From: JADJNW01 sp964523725
GTDB taxonomy: Bacteria > Bacteroidota > Bacteroidia > Chitinophagales > Saprospiraceae
Direction of reading: 5' to 3'
Length of the DNA: 19,677 nt
Assembly: GCA_964523725.1 (NCBI GenBank)
Contig: CAZGAU010000100.1
Location: forward strand, 1-19,677
In this document: piece by piece, positions 9,062-17,641 of the stretch
How positions within the stretch are numbered: the stretch's first letter is position 1
Layout of the letters: every line of letters begins with the position of its first letter
Position numbers and translations under genes: made by a program
Notes under the pieces: model-generated
Databases searched by the model: none
What the model was told of the DNA's origin: nothing
Seen by the model: only the letters and a program-made list of their open reading frames with translations

Positions 9062-11878
9062 ATGCCCAAGGATACTTCCATCAAATCCGTCCTCATTATA
9101 GGTAGCGGTCCCATTATTATCGGTCAGGCTTGTGAATTTGATTACTCTGGCTCCCAGGCGTCGCGCTCGTTGCGTGAAGAGGGAATTGAAGTAACACTCA
9201 TTAATTCCAATCCGGCGACCATCATGACCGATCCGGTCACTGCTGATCATATTTATTTGTTGCCATTGACCACCGACAGCATTATCAAAGTGCTGGAAGA
9301 ACGCAAGATCGACGCAGTGCTGGCCACCATGGGCGGACAGACAGCGCTTAATCTTTGTGTAGAAGCCGACAAGCTCGGCATCTGGGAAAAGTATGGCGTG
9401 CGTATGATCGGCGTGGACGTGGATGCCATCGAACTGACCGAAAATCGTGAGGCTTTCCGAAAGCACATGGTGGATCAGGGTCTGGGCGTTGCCCCTTCCT
9501 TTATCGCCAATTCTTTTCTGGAAGGTAAGGAAGCCGCCCAGAAAATCGGCTACCCACTAGTGATTCGTCCTTCTTACACGCTCGGTGGTACCGGTGGTGG
9601 ATTTGTTCACAGGGAAGAAGAATTTGATGCGGCGCTACGTCGTGGGCTCAACCTCTCTCCTACGCACGAGGTACTCGTAGAAAAAGCGGTTCTGGGCTGG
9701 AAAGAATTTGAACTCGAACTCCTGCGTGATGCAGCGGACAACGTAGTGATTATCTGTACGGTAGAAAACCTCGACCCAATGGGGATTCATACCGGCGACA
9801 GCATCACGGTGGCGCCTGCAATGACGCTTTCGGATACAGCTTACCAGCGCATGCGCAATCAGGCCATCCAGGCGATGCGGTCGCTGGGGAATTTTGCAGG
9901 TGGTTGCAATATTCAATTTGCTATTGATCCAGAAACCGAAGACTTGATCGTGATCGAAATCAACCCTCGGGTGTCGCGTTCTTCGGCTTTGGCCAGTAAA
10001 GCGACGGGTTACCCGATTGCAAAAATTGCGGCAAAACTGGCTATTGGCTACCGTCTGGATGAGTTGAAAAATCAGATCACCAAGACTACTTCGGCTTATT
10101 TTGAACCGACGCTCGATTATGTGATTGTAAAAATGCCCCGCTGGAATTTTGATAAATTCTACGGCGCCGATCATCAGCTTGGTTTGCAGATGAAATCGGT
10201 AGGCGAGGTAATGGCAATTGGTCGCAATTTCCTGGAAGCTTTGCAAAAAGCCTGTCAATCCCTGGAAAACGGTCGCATGGGACTCGGCGCTGACATGAAA
10301 GAATGGATCAAAACCGCCGATATTCTGGAACGCCTTGAAAAAGCTTCCGAAGACCGGATTTTCCGCGTAAAAGATGCACTGCGCCTGGGCGTACCGGAAA
10401 AAACCATTCACAAACTCACCCGTATTGATCCTTGGTTTATCAAGCAAATCAAGCGTTTGGTGAAAATGGAAGAGCAGCTGATGCGCTACAATGTGGCAGA
10501 AGATATTCCCGAGGATTTCTTCCGCCAACTGAAGGAAGTCGGTTATTCCGATGCGCAAATCGCCTGGATTTTACGCTTGAAAGAAGAAGAAGTTACCAAA
10601 CAACGCAAGAAACTCGGCATTCGCCGTACGTATAAAATGGTGGACACCTGCGCCGCCGAATTTGAAGCAAAAACGCCTTACTTTTATTCCACTTTCGATC
10701 AGGAAAACGAAAGTATCCCAACCGATCGGAAGAAAGTGATTGTGCTGGGCTCCGGCCCCAACCGCATCGGGCAGGGTATTGAATTTGACTACTGCTGTGT
10801 GCATGGCTTGATTGCCGCGAAAGACGCTGGTTATGAATCGATTATGATTAATTGCAACCCGGAAACGGTTTCGACCGACTTCGATGTTGCAGATAAATTA
10901 TACTTCGAGCCGGTTTTCTGGGAACACATCGAAGAAATCCTGGAACTCGAAAAACCGGAAGGCGTGATCGTGCAATTGGGCGGTCAAACCGCGCTCAAGC
11001 TGGCCGAGAAATTCCATCAGCATGGGGTCAAGATTTTTGGTACCAGTTTCCAGGATATGGATCTGGCGGAAGATCGCGGTGCTTTCTCCGATTTGCTCAA
11101 GGAACTGGACATTCCTTACCCTCAATACGGTGTTTCCAAAGACGCCGATGAAGCATTGCAAGTGGCTCGTAGTATTGGCTACCCGGTTCTGGTACGCCCT
11201 TCGTATGTGCTTGGCGGTCAGAACATGCGTATCGTAATCAACGATGATGAATTGGAACGCCACGTGCTCACGATTTTCAAGCATATGCCTGACAACCGTG
11301 TGCTGATCGACCATTTCCTCGATCGCGCAAAGGAAGCGGAAATCGACGCCATTTGTGACGGCGACGACGTGCACATCATGGGTATCATGGAACACATTGA
11401 GCCCGCGGGTATTCACTCGGGCGACAGCTCGGCGGTGCTGCCCACGTACAGCCTCTCGGTAGAAGCAGTGAGCACCATGGTAGAATATACCCATCAACTT
11501 GCTAAGGCACTGAATGTAAAGGGTTTAATAAATATTCAATTCGCCATCAAAGATGATAAGGTTTATGTGATTGAAGCCAATCCGCGCGCTTCACGTACCA
11601 CGCCATTTATTGCCAAGGCTTATAAAGTGCCTTATCTACAAATCGCCACCAAAATAATGCTGGGCACGCACAAGCTCAAGGATTTCGACATCAAGCCGCA
11701 GCCAAGTGGTTTCGCGATTAAAGTTCCGGTGTTCTCGTTTGATAAATTTCCAAATGTAGATAAAAACCTGGGGCCAGAAATGAAGTCCACTGGCGAAGCA
11801 ATTTACTTTATCCGTGATCTCTCCGACCCTTATTTCCGGGAACTGGACAGCCAGCGATACATGTACCTGACGCGGTAA
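9062..11878 (+). CDS. carB: Carbamoyl-phosphate synthase large subunit, short form without the allosteric domain
   Basis: Makes carbamoyl phosphate from bicarbonate, ammonia (delivered from glutamine by CarA) and two ATP in the cytoplasm, for pyrimidine and arginine synthesis. It has 938 residues. The first synthetase half starts with GSGPIIIGQACEFDYSG (14-30), has the ATP-grasp glycine loop RPSYTLGGTGGG (about 170-180) and EINPRVSRSSALASKATGYP near 299-318. An oligomerisation-type helical segment covers about 405-550. The second half repeats the plan: GSGPNRIGQGIEFDY near 563, RPSYVLGGQNMRIV near 715, EANPRASRTTPF near 838. The protein stops soon after LGPEMKSTGEA with a short tail ending YMYLTR. 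Escherichia coli CarB has about 1073 residues, with an allosteric MGS-like domain from about 937, which is absent here. I recall similar short CarB proteins in other Bacteroidota. No carA lies nearby. Confidence 0.97.
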   Translation: MPKDTSIKSVLIIGSGPIIIGQACEFDYSGSQASRSLREEGIEVTLINSNPATIMTDPVTADHIYLLPLTTDSIIKVLEERKIDAVLATMGGQTALNLCVEADKLGIWEKYGVRMIGVDVDAIELTENREAFRKHMVDQGLGVAPSFIANSFLEGKEAAQKIGYPLVIRPSYTLGGTGGGFVHREEEFDAALRRGLNLSPTHEVLVEKAVLGWKEFELELLRDAADNVVIICTVENLDPMGIHTGDSITVAPAMTLSDTAYQRMRNQAIQAMRSLGNFAGGCNIQFAIDPETEDLIVIEINPRVSRSSALASKATGYPIAKIAAKLAIGYRLDELKNQITKTTSAYFEPTLDYVIVKMPRWNFDKFYGADHQLGLQMKSVGEVMAIGRNFLEALQKACQSLENGRMGLGADMKEWIKTADILERLEKASEDRIFRVKDALRLGVPEKTIHKLTRIDPWFIKQIKRLVKMEEQLMRYNVAEDIPEDFFRQLKEVGYSDAQIAWILRLKEEEVTKQRKKLGIRRTYKMVDTCAAEFEAKTPYFYSTFDQENESIPTDRKKVIVLGSGPNRIGQGIEFDYCCVHGLIAAKDAGYESIMINCNPETVSTDFDVADKLYFEPVFWEHIEEILELEKPEGVIVQLGGQTALKLAEKFHQHGVKIFGTSFQDMDLAEDRGAFSDLLKELDIPYPQYGVSKDADEALQVARSIGYPVLVRPSYVLGGQNMRIVINDDELERHVLTIFKHMPDNRVLIDHFLDRAKEAEIDAICDGDDVHIMGIMEHIEPAGIHSGDSSAVLPTYSLSVEAVSTMVEYTHQLAKALNVKGLINIQFAIKDDKVYVIEANPRASRTTPFIAKAYKVPYLQIATKIMLGTHKLKDFDIKPQPSGFAIKVPVFSFDKFPNVDKNLGPEMKSTGEAIYFIRDLSDPYFRELDSQRYMYLTR

Positions 11879-11933
11879 GGATGCTAAATGCAGAAAAAGT
11901 CGTATAAAGAATTTTAATCTTATTATATTTTCT

Positions 11934-11962
11934 AACGGCGGACTTCCATCCGCCGTTTTTAT
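11934..11962 (+). terminator. Rho-independent terminator after carB
   Basis: A perfect 9-bp GC-rich stem, AACGGCGGA (11934-11942) and TCCGCCGTT (11949-11957), encloses the loop CTTCCA and runs into TTTATTT. It lies between convergent genes, so it may also limit read-through from the minus-strand gene, although the T-run favours the plus strand. Confidence 0.88.
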
Positions 11963-12724
11963 TTACTCGATGGGCGTCGCCAGCCTTACTTTATAACGAT
12001 ACCAGCCATTGTAAAACTCCTGCATTTTCAGTACTTCCCCGGTCTTTTTGCTCAGCCAGAAAAGTCCGTAATTTGTATCATCATAATTAATTTTCAATTG
12101 CCAGCAATCATAATAATTGCCAGCAGTACCGACGATTTTTTCATCACCGACGACGGTGTACGCATAATATTTTGGCTCACTTCTGCCGCCAGGATGATAA
12201 AAAGGCATCATAAATGTTTGCCCGATCTTTTTAATCGGCAAGGTATTAAACACTTCCAGATCCAATTCCCAGTTTAAAGTTGGTTCTGTCAATGTAATAT
12301 TAAAATCCTTTTTTATGTTATTAGCCACGCTGTCGGCGCCGGTTATTTCATCATCATAAAAATTAAAAGCCTCAGCACCAGCACGTTGCATAAAAGTATA
12401 ATGATAGATTGGCTGGAAATTATCGCGGCGGCTGATGGAATAGACGGTACGATTCAGCATCGTATCGCTGGTAAACCATTGCTGACTAATGGCTATTACA
12501 TCCTGCTTATTCCATTTAGTAAATATTACATTGCGTTTCCAGATAGACATATTACTATCGCGCCCGGTTTTGGGATTGTGCATATACACCAGATACTGAT
12601 AATTGCCAGGCTTCAGCTGCGCCGTAGCCAGCATGTTTTTGCCGCTCAGGCGAATCGTGTCGGTTTGAGCATAAATTTGCACCCCTGTTAATAACAGGTA
12701 AATAAACAACAACAACCTTTTCAT
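11963..12724 (-). CDS. Secreted DUF3108-like protein of unknown function
   Basis: A 253-residue exported protein. I chose the ATG at 12724 because it opens a compact signal peptide (MKRLLLFIYLLLTGVQIYAQ); in-frame ATGs upstream (to 12778) would put an 18-residue extension before it. The mature part looks beta-rich. Its C-terminal half has the spacing of DUF3108-type sheets: YYAYTVVGDEKIVGTAGNYY, then DCWQLKINYDD, then FWLSKKTGEVLKMQEF, then a closing YRYKVRL. This assignment is by pattern only. No catalytic motif, lipobox or type IX tail is seen. It converges on carB across a shared terminator and diverges from the LytS/LytTR pair, with 207 bp between start codons, so the pair could regulate it. 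That is inference from position. Confidence 0.78.
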   Translation of the reverse strand: MKRLLLFIYLLLTGVQIYAQTDTIRLSGKNMLATAQLKPGNYQYLVYMHNPKTGRDSNMSIWKRNVIFTKWNKQDVIAISQQWFTSDTMLNRTVYSISRRDNFQPIYHYTFMQRAGAEAFNFYDDEITGADSVANNIKKDFNITLTEPTLNWELDLEVFNTLPIKKIGQTFMMPFYHPGGRSEPKYYAYTVVGDEKIVGTAGNYYDCWQLKINYDDTNYGLFWLSKKTGEVLKMQEFYNGWYRYKVRLATPIE

Positions 12725-12931
12725 AAAATAATTTAAAAAATGAATAAATCGGGTGATTTCCATACAAAAGAACAGCATATCCTGACCGGAAGCAAAAGGT
12801 TTCGATAGACCGGATTAATTTTTCGAGTGATCGGGAAAAAGGCAAGGTATAGAAGAAAAAGGCACATCCATCGAAAAAAAACACCGATAGCATTGATTTT
12901 GAAGTATTTTTACACATTGGCAAATAAAAAA

Positions 12932-13945
12932 ATGATCATCAAACAAACTTCAAAGTTGATTTTCTGGGCGCAGGTAGCCTTCTGGCTGGGCTATTTTCTG
13001 TTTTATTTTATGAATTCCCTGCGTTACACCAGCACTCGGTTTGCCCTTGTCAGCGCCGCAATGAATACTTTTTTCTTTGCTATTATTATTTACGTGAATG
13101 TTTTATGGCTAATGCCCCGGTTTTTTATTCCAAAACATTACATTCGCTACACACTGATCGCAATTATTATATTAGCCGGCTTGGCTTATTTACGCATGCT
13201 GATCGGTTATTATGTTTTTCCACAGCCGGAATCCTCCCGTGGCAATTATGGTTATGAAGTACTTTATTTTACTGGCAGCGGTGTTATTAACCTGGTATTA
13301 TCCATTCCACTAAAATATGCCTTCGAGTTTATAAGATTGGAAGCCCGCCAGCAACAAATGGCAAACGCCCAGCTCGAAACGGAAATGAAATTGCTTAAAA
13401 TGCAATTACACCCGCACTTCATGTTTAATACGCTCAATAATTTATATTATCTCACGCGTGTAAAATCGGACACGGCGCCCCAGGTGGTGGAAAAATTATC
13501 CGATTTGATGCGTTATTTACTTGAAAAGAACGAAGCAGATCGGGTTTATTTAAAAGATGAAATCAATTTTATGCAGGCTTATATGGATCTCGAAACAATC
13601 CGCGTGCCGCATTTACATCTCGATTTTGATATAAAAGGTCATGCTGATAATATTTTGGTACCGCCGTTATTAACTTTGCCTTTGCTTGAAAATGCTTTTA
13701 AACATGGTATTGATAAAAACAGTATGAAAAATTGCATTCGCGTGGCAATGGAAATAAATAACGATCATCTTACAATCACCACGATCAACCCATTACATCA
13801 TTTCAAAAAATCGGGTAATGGACTGGGATTGAATAATTTACAAAAACGACTCCATTTATTATATGAAGATCGCTTTCAATTGACAACCAATGAACAAATC
13901 ATTGAAAATCAATATTTTGCACAACTAATTATTCCATTATCATGA
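12932..13945 (+). CDS. LytS-type sensor histidine kinase (His_kinase family)
   Basis: A 337-residue inner-membrane kinase. The ATG at 12932 (MIIKQTSKLIFWAQVAFWLG) is preferred to the longer frame from 12827, whose first 35 residues are a Lys/Arg-rich run with no domain. Four membrane segments are visible at about 8-28, 38-60, 71-96 and 110-130. A short charged coiled-coil linker leads into the His_kinase domain: KMQLHPHFMFNTLNNLYYL with the likely phospho-acceptor His162, the N-box LPLLENAFKHGI (Asn254), and the G-box SGNGLGLNNLQKRL (about 294-307). The periplasmic loops are short, so the signal is probably sensed within the membrane. The stop codon overlaps the next start as ATGA, so kinase and regulator are translationally coupled. 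DNA here is visibly more A+T-rich than carB. Confidence 0.94.
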   Translation: MIIKQTSKLIFWAQVAFWLGYFLFYFMNSLRYTSTRFALVSAAMNTFFFAIIIYVNVLWLMPRFFIPKHYIRYTLIAIIILAGLAYLRMLIGYYVFPQPESSRGNYGYEVLYFTGSGVINLVLSIPLKYAFEFIRLEARQQQMANAQLETEMKLLKMQLHPHFMFNTLNNLYYLTRVKSDTAPQVVEKLSDLMRYLLEKNEADRVYLKDEINFMQAYMDLETIRVPHLHLDFDIKGHADNILVPPLLTLPLLENAFKHGIDKNSMKNCIRVAMEINNDHLTITTINPLHHFKKSGNGLGLNNLQKRLHLLYEDRFQLTTNEQIIENQYFAQLIIPLS

Positions 13946-14640
13946 ATACGCGCTGTATCATAGTGGAAGACGAGCCCCTGGCGCAGAAGCTGCTGGAAGA
14001 CTACATCAGCAAGGTGCCTTCGCTGGAACTGAAAGCCACATTTACCAGCCCGATCCAAGCTTCCATTTATCTTAAAAATACGCCGGTGGACCTGATTTTC
14101 CTGGACATTGAAATGCAGGAAATTAATGGCTTGGAACTGCTTGATACGCTCACTTTTAAACCCCACGTTATATTCACCACCGCTTATTCACAATACGCTG
14201 TAGAAAGTTATGATAAAGATGCTATTGATTATTTACTGAAACCCATCAAATTTGAACGTTTTTTAAAAGCGATTAACAAAATCCCATTCAAGGCAGCAGC
14301 AGAGACGCCTGGATCAGAAGTGAAAAATGAATTTTTGTATGTAAAATCCGACCGGCAATTAATAAAATTATATTATAATGATATTCATTTTATAAAATCA
14401 CTCCAGGATTATGTCGTTTTTATGCTGGAAGATCGCTCGCACGTGGTGCATCACACCCTGAAAAAGCTGGAAACATTGCTTCCTCCGCAGTTCCAGCGCG
14501 TACATTATTCTTACATCATTAACCTGGATAAGGTACAAAAATTGCAGGATAATCATTTACATGTGCTCAATGAGCGCATTCCACTAGGTAACAGTTACCG
14601 GGATGCAATTTTACAGGAATTAAAAAAATGGCTTATTTAA
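13942..14640 (+). CDS. LytTR-family response regulator
   Basis: A 232-residue cytoplasmic DNA-binding regulator and the evident partner of the preceding kinase. The receiver domain covers about 3-115, with the acidic pocket EDE at 9-11, phospho-acceptor Asp55 in LIFLDIEMQEINGLELL, Thr80 (TTAYSQYAVESY) and Lys100 in DYLLKPI. The LytTR domain occupies about 126-230: FLYVKSDRQLIKLYYNDIHF, IKSLQDYVVFMLEDR, RVHYSYIINLDKVQKL, IPLGNSYRDAI. The ATG overlaps the kinase stop by 4 nt. LytTR proteins usually bind paired short direct repeats upstream of targets; I did not find an unambiguous pair here. Candidate targets are the divergent secreted-protein gene and the pair itself (inference). Confidence 0.95.
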   Translation: MNTRCIIVEDEPLAQKLLEDYISKVPSLELKATFTSPIQASIYLKNTPVDLIFLDIEMQEINGLELLDTLTFKPHVIFTTAYSQYAVESYDKDAIDYLLKPIKFERFLKAINKIPFKAAAETPGSEVKNEFLYVKSDRQLIKLYYNDIHFIKSLQDYVVFMLEDRSHVVHHTLKKLETLLPPQFQRVHYSYIINLDKVQKLQDNHLHVLNERIPLGNSYRDAILQELKKWLI

Positions 14641-14939
14641 AGCACCCCGATTGATGTTAACAGTCTTTATTTCAACGTGCGTACCATATTTTCCGGCATC
14701 ATCAGCTTTCACTTTGGCATGTTTTCCTGCCAAAAACTACCTTTGGGGAGCGAATAATCAGTATCTCCGGTGATTTTAATCATTCCAAAACTCAAGTTAA
14801 ATAGCTTAATTTTAGTCGTTGGGGAATTCAATGATTTAAATGTAATTATTTGAATTTCAAATTACTAAACCGGCGTTTTCGGTTTCATTTGTGTAACTAG
14901 AGAGTCGTTCGGTTTAAAAACCGGTAAATACAAGAAACT
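14641..14939. other. Intergenic region before the Mla-type operon
   Basis: About 300 bp without a credible ORF. It contains a promoter-like pair at 14713-14745 and an A+T-rich palindrome ATTTGAA-T-TTCAAAT at 14848-14862. It also has a short inverted CGGTTT/AAACCG at about 14910-14923, close to the mlaE start. I see no clear terminator for the LytTR gene. Confidence 0.6.
14713..14745 (+). promoter_or_regulatory. Promoter for the mlaE-mlaF-mlaD operon
   Basis: TTTG (14713-14716) is followed after 21 nt by TACCTTTG (14738-14745), an exact match to TAnnTTTG. A start near 14752 would give a leader of about 190 nt before the permease ATG. Confidence 0.55.
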
Positions 14940-15710
14940 ATGCAAGCCAAGGAAAACTGGAGCGCATTTCTGGAAGAAACCGGACACATGACCCGCTTTA
15001 TGGGGCGCTTTTTTTATGAGGGCTTCCGGCCGCGTTATGAGTGGGAAGAATTGCTGCGGCAGTGTTATCAGATCGGCAATAAGTCCTTGCCTTTAGTAGC
15101 TTTGACCGGCTTTATCATGGGTTTGGTGCTCACCATCCAGTTGCGACCCAATATGGCTTACTACGGCGTAGAATCCAAGCTGCCCGACATGGTGGCCATT
15201 GCCATCATCCGGGAGATCGGACCGGTGCTCGCAGCACTGGTGTTTGCCGGGAAGATTAGCTCCAGCATTGGCGCAGAGCTAGGCTCCATGCGCGTGACCG
15301 AGCAGATTGACGCGATGGAAGTTTCAGGTACGAATCCTTTCAAATACCTCGTGGTTACTCGTGTTGTGGCGGCCACGCTGATGCTGCCGATCCTGACCAT
15401 GCTTTCTGATGCGGTTTCGCTGTATGGCTGTTACCTCGGCGTCAACATCCGGGATGTAACCAGCTTTCAGCTGTTTTACACACAAGTCTTTGATGCACTG
15501 AGCTTTAGCGATGTCATTCCAGCATTTGTCAAAACTTTTTTCTTCGGTTTTGCGGTTGGTTTGGTGGGCTGTTACAAAGGATTTTTTTCAAAAAAAGGAA
15601 CCGAAGGCGTGGGACGCTCGGCGAATTCCGCCGTGGTGGTGTCGTCCCTGCTGATTTTTATACTGGACTTGATTGCAGTACAGATTACGGATATTTTGGG
15701 AATAAACTAA
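14940..15710 (+). CDS. mlaE: MlaE-family ABC transporter permease
   Basis: A 256-residue inner-membrane permease of the MlaE (YrbE/TTG2B) family, the channel subunit of MCE-type systems that move phospholipids between inner and outer membranes. It has an N-terminal amphipathic stretch, then hydrophobic segments near 48-70, 88-105, 145-170, 195-220 and 230-253. The family core is clear: AIAIIREIGPVLAALVFAGK followed by ISSSIGAELGSMRVTEQIDA and LEV-type EVSGTNPFKYLV. The start at 14940 gives the expected family length. The stop is 6 nt from the ATPase start. The order permease, ATPase, MCE protein is the usual core. No MlaB-like STAS protein or MlaC-like carrier lies in this operon. Confidence 0.95.
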   Translation: MQAKENWSAFLEETGHMTRFMGRFFYEGFRPRYEWEELLRQCYQIGNKSLPLVALTGFIMGLVLTIQLRPNMAYYGVESKLPDMVAIAIIREIGPVLAALVFAGKISSSIGAELGSMRVTEQIDAMEVSGTNPFKYLVVTRVVAATLMLPILTMLSDAVSLYGCYLGVNIRDVTSFQLFYTQVFDALSFSDVIPAFVKTFFFGFAVGLVGCYKGFFSKKGTEGVGRSANSAVVVSSLLIFILDLIAVQITDILGIN

Positions 15711-15716
15711 CAGGTG

Positions 15717-16493
15717 ATGCAGCTAGAAGAAAGTCCAACAATGAACAAAGCAAAAGCCACTGAGCGAGAGGCGGTTATCGTAGTTTCCAATTTAAGTATC
15801 GCTTTCGGTGATAATCAGGTGCTCGATGACTTCAATCTGACGCTTTACAAAGGCGAGAACCTGGCGGTACTGGGCAAATCAGGCTCGGGCAAGTCGGTGC
15901 TGATCAAGTGCATCATCGGATTATTGAAACCCAGCGCAGGTAATATCTGGGTTTTGGGTAAAAATGTGCCGACGCTCAAACAGGACGAACTCGACGAACT
16001 CCGCGTGAAAGTTGGTTTTTTGTTTCAAAGCAATGCCCTTTACGACTCAATGACGGTGCGCGAAAACCTCGAATTTCCGCTGCGACGGCACGGTAAAAAC
16101 CTCACTCAGAATGAAATAGATGCCCTGGTGATAGAAGCACTAGAAAATGTTGGGCTGGCGCATACGGTGGACATGATGCCTATAGAACTTTCTGGCGGCA
16201 TGCGAAAGCGAATTGCGCTGGCGCGAACGTTGATCCTGAAACCAGAAATTATCCTGTATGACGAGCCGACCACCGGGCTGGATCCCTTTACCAGTAAGGA
16301 AATCAGCCTGCTGATGGTGGAAATTCAAAAAAAATACAACACCTCGTCGTTGATCATTACCCACGATATGAATTGTGTACGCCGAACCGCCGACCGGATC
16401 GCCATTTTGTTACATGGAAAATGCCACGCTGAAGGCACGGTGACTCACTTGCAACACGCAGAAGATGAAGCGATTAAACAATTTTTCGAATAG
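15717..16493 (+). CDS. mlaF: MlaF-family ABC transporter ATPase
   Basis: A 258-residue ATP-binding subunit that powers the lipid transporter formed with the preceding permease. Walker A GKSGSGKS is at 53-60, followed by a Q-loop FLFQSNALYDSMTVRENL, the signature LSGGMRKRIALART, Walker B IILYDEPTTGLDP and the switch histidine in LIITHDM. FLFQSNALYDSMTV-type Q-loops are typical of the MlaF group. Start choice is uncertain: GTG 15714, ATG 15717 (after CAGG, 6 nt past the mlaE stop) and ATG 15741 are all in frame. The last loses only 8 unconserved residues. The stop lies 8 nt before the MCE gene, consistent with one transcript. Confidence 0.94.
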   Translation: MQLEESPTMNKAKATEREAVIVVSNLSIAFGDNQVLDDFNLTLYKGENLAVLGKSGSGKSVLIKCIIGLLKPSAGNIWVLGKNVPTLKQDELDELRVKVGFLFQSNALYDSMTVRENLEFPLRRHGKNLTQNEIDALVIEALENVGLAHTVDMMPIELSGGMRKRIALARTLILKPEIILYDEPTTGLDPFTSKEISLLMVEIQKKYNTSSLIITHDMNCVRRTADRIAILLHGKCHAEGTVTHLQHAEDEAIKQFFE

Positions 16494-16501
16494 AATACCC
16501 C

Positions 16502-17503
16502 ATGGCAAAGTCAACACTAAATAACCTCCGCTTGGGCGCATTTGTGATCGCAGGATTGCTGTTTCTGATTGTCCTTTTGTATATGATCGGAAGAAATAGT
16601 AGCATGTTTAGTTCCAATTTTCAATTGAGAACGCATTTCCGGGATGTAAAAGGCTTACAATCTGGTCATAATGTGTTTTTTGCTGGTAAACAGATTGGTA
16701 CGGTGAAAAATGTGGAAATTCTGAATGACACCACCATCGAAGTAGTTTTTTATATCGAAACCCAAAACCAGCAATTTATCCGCAAAAACTCCGAAACCTC
16801 GGTTGGTTCTGATGGTTTGGTCGGCAATCGCGTACTCAATATCGTACCAGCCAAAACCCCGGGATTACCGGTAGAAGCCGACGACATCCTTCCCGCCCAC
16901 GAAACGCCCAGCACCGATGAAATGCTGGAAACACTGTACAGCACTAATAACAATATCGCTTTTATCACGGAGCAACTGAAAATCACCGCATTACGCATTA
17001 ATGAAAGTAAAGAATTCTGGGAATTGCTTGGCGAAAGCGGTATTTCCGCGGAGTTGCGCACTTCACTGCACAATATTCGCCGGGCCTCCGCCGGCACGGT
17101 GGTGATGGTAAATGATTTGAATTCCATCGTCGAGAGCGTCAGAAACGGAGAAGGTTCGGTGGGCGCCCTGCTCACAGACACCTCTTTTGCGGCGAGCCTT
17201 AACGAAGCGGTGGAAAAAATTCAACTTGTAGGTGATAACGCCAACAAACTAGCAGACGAACTCAATCAAACCGTGCTCGACATTCGGCAAATGGTGAACT
17301 CCGGCCAAGGCCCCGTTCCCGCGCTGATGACCGATCCTGCCATGACAGAAAAAATCAACAACAGTCTTATTAATATTGAGCAAAGCACGGCGGCTTTCAA
17401 TGAAAATATGGAAGCGCTCAAGCATAATTTCCTGTTTCGGGGCTATTTTAGAAAGCTCGAAAAACAACAGAAAAAAGAAGCCAAGAAAGAAAAAGATCCC
17501 TAA
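16502..17503 (+). CDS. mlaD: MCE-domain (MlaD-family) substrate-binding protein
   Basis: A 333-residue periplasmic protein anchored in the inner membrane by one N-terminal helix (about 10-28, LGAFVIAGLLFLIVLLYMIG). An MCE domain follows at about 38-118 (FRDVKGLQSGHNVFFAGKQI, GTVKNVEI, VGSDGLVGNRVLNIVPA). Residues about 130-310 are largely helical and include two related stretches: GEGSVGALLTDTSFAASLNE and GQGPVPALMTDPAMTEKINN. These could form the long helical barrel or needle seen in other MCE proteins. It ends with NFLFRGYFRK and a Lys/Glu-rich tail. It is much longer than E. coli MlaD (about 183 residues), as is common when MlaC is absent. It is the third gene of the operon. Confidence 0.93.
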   Translation: MAKSTLNNLRLGAFVIAGLLFLIVLLYMIGRNSSMFSSNFQLRTHFRDVKGLQSGHNVFFAGKQIGTVKNVEILNDTTIEVVFYIETQNQQFIRKNSETSVGSDGLVGNRVLNIVPAKTPGLPVEADDILPAHETPSTDEMLETLYSTNNNIAFITEQLKITALRINESKEFWELLGESGISAELRTSLHNIRRASAGTVVMVNDLNSIVESVRNGEGSVGALLTDTSFAASLNEAVEKIQLVGDNANKLADELNQTVLDIRQMVNSGQGPVPALMTDPAMTEKINNSLINIEQSTAAFNENMEALKHNFLFRGYFRKLEKQQKKEAKKEKDP

Positions 17504-17508
17504 CCAAT

Positions 17509-17524
17509 AGCGTTTTGAAACGCT
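17509..17524 (+). terminator. Weak hairpin after the mla operon
   Basis: AGCGTT and AACGCT form a 6-bp stem around TTGA, beginning 5 nt after the MCE stop. No T-run follows, so termination here is only a possibility. Confidence 0.3.
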
Positions 17525-17532
17525 CAAATTCA

Positions 17533-17564
17533 TTGATATTTCCCGAAAAAAACATATCTTTTTG
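17533..17564 (+). promoter_or_regulatory. Possible promoter of the S15-type hydrolase gene
   Basis: TTG (17533-17535), a 19-nt spacer, and TATCTTTT followed by TG (17555-17564) approximate the Bacteroidota -33/-7 pattern with one mismatch at the last T/G. The leader would be about 70 nt. Confidence 0.45.
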
Positions 17565-17641
17565 CCAATGCGCAAATAAAATCCCGCCCAGCTTGTCTAA
17601 CTTTATAAAAATCCATTTTCAAAAACAAATACTAAATACGT

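Noticed and set aside
9635..10558. A 307-codon open frame antisense to carB
   Set aside because: It lies wholly within a strongly conserved carB on the other strand, has low-complexity composition rich in F, H and Q, and shows no motif or signal. It is a shadow of the codon bias of carB.
12827..12931. N-terminal extension of the LytS kinase from an ATG at 12827
   Set aside because: The extra 35 residues are Lys/Arg-rich with no domain and precede a well-placed ATG that directly opens the first membrane segment.
14895..14925. Short inverted CGGTTT/AAACCG near the mlaE start as a riboswitch or terminator
   Set aside because: A 6-bp stem with a tiny centre and no T-run or wider conserved structure; too weak to call.
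16900..17400. Two GxGxxxALxTD repeats in the MCE protein as a DNA tandem repeat
   Set aside because: The similarity is at protein level only and is common in long-tailed MCE proteins; the DNA copies are divergent.
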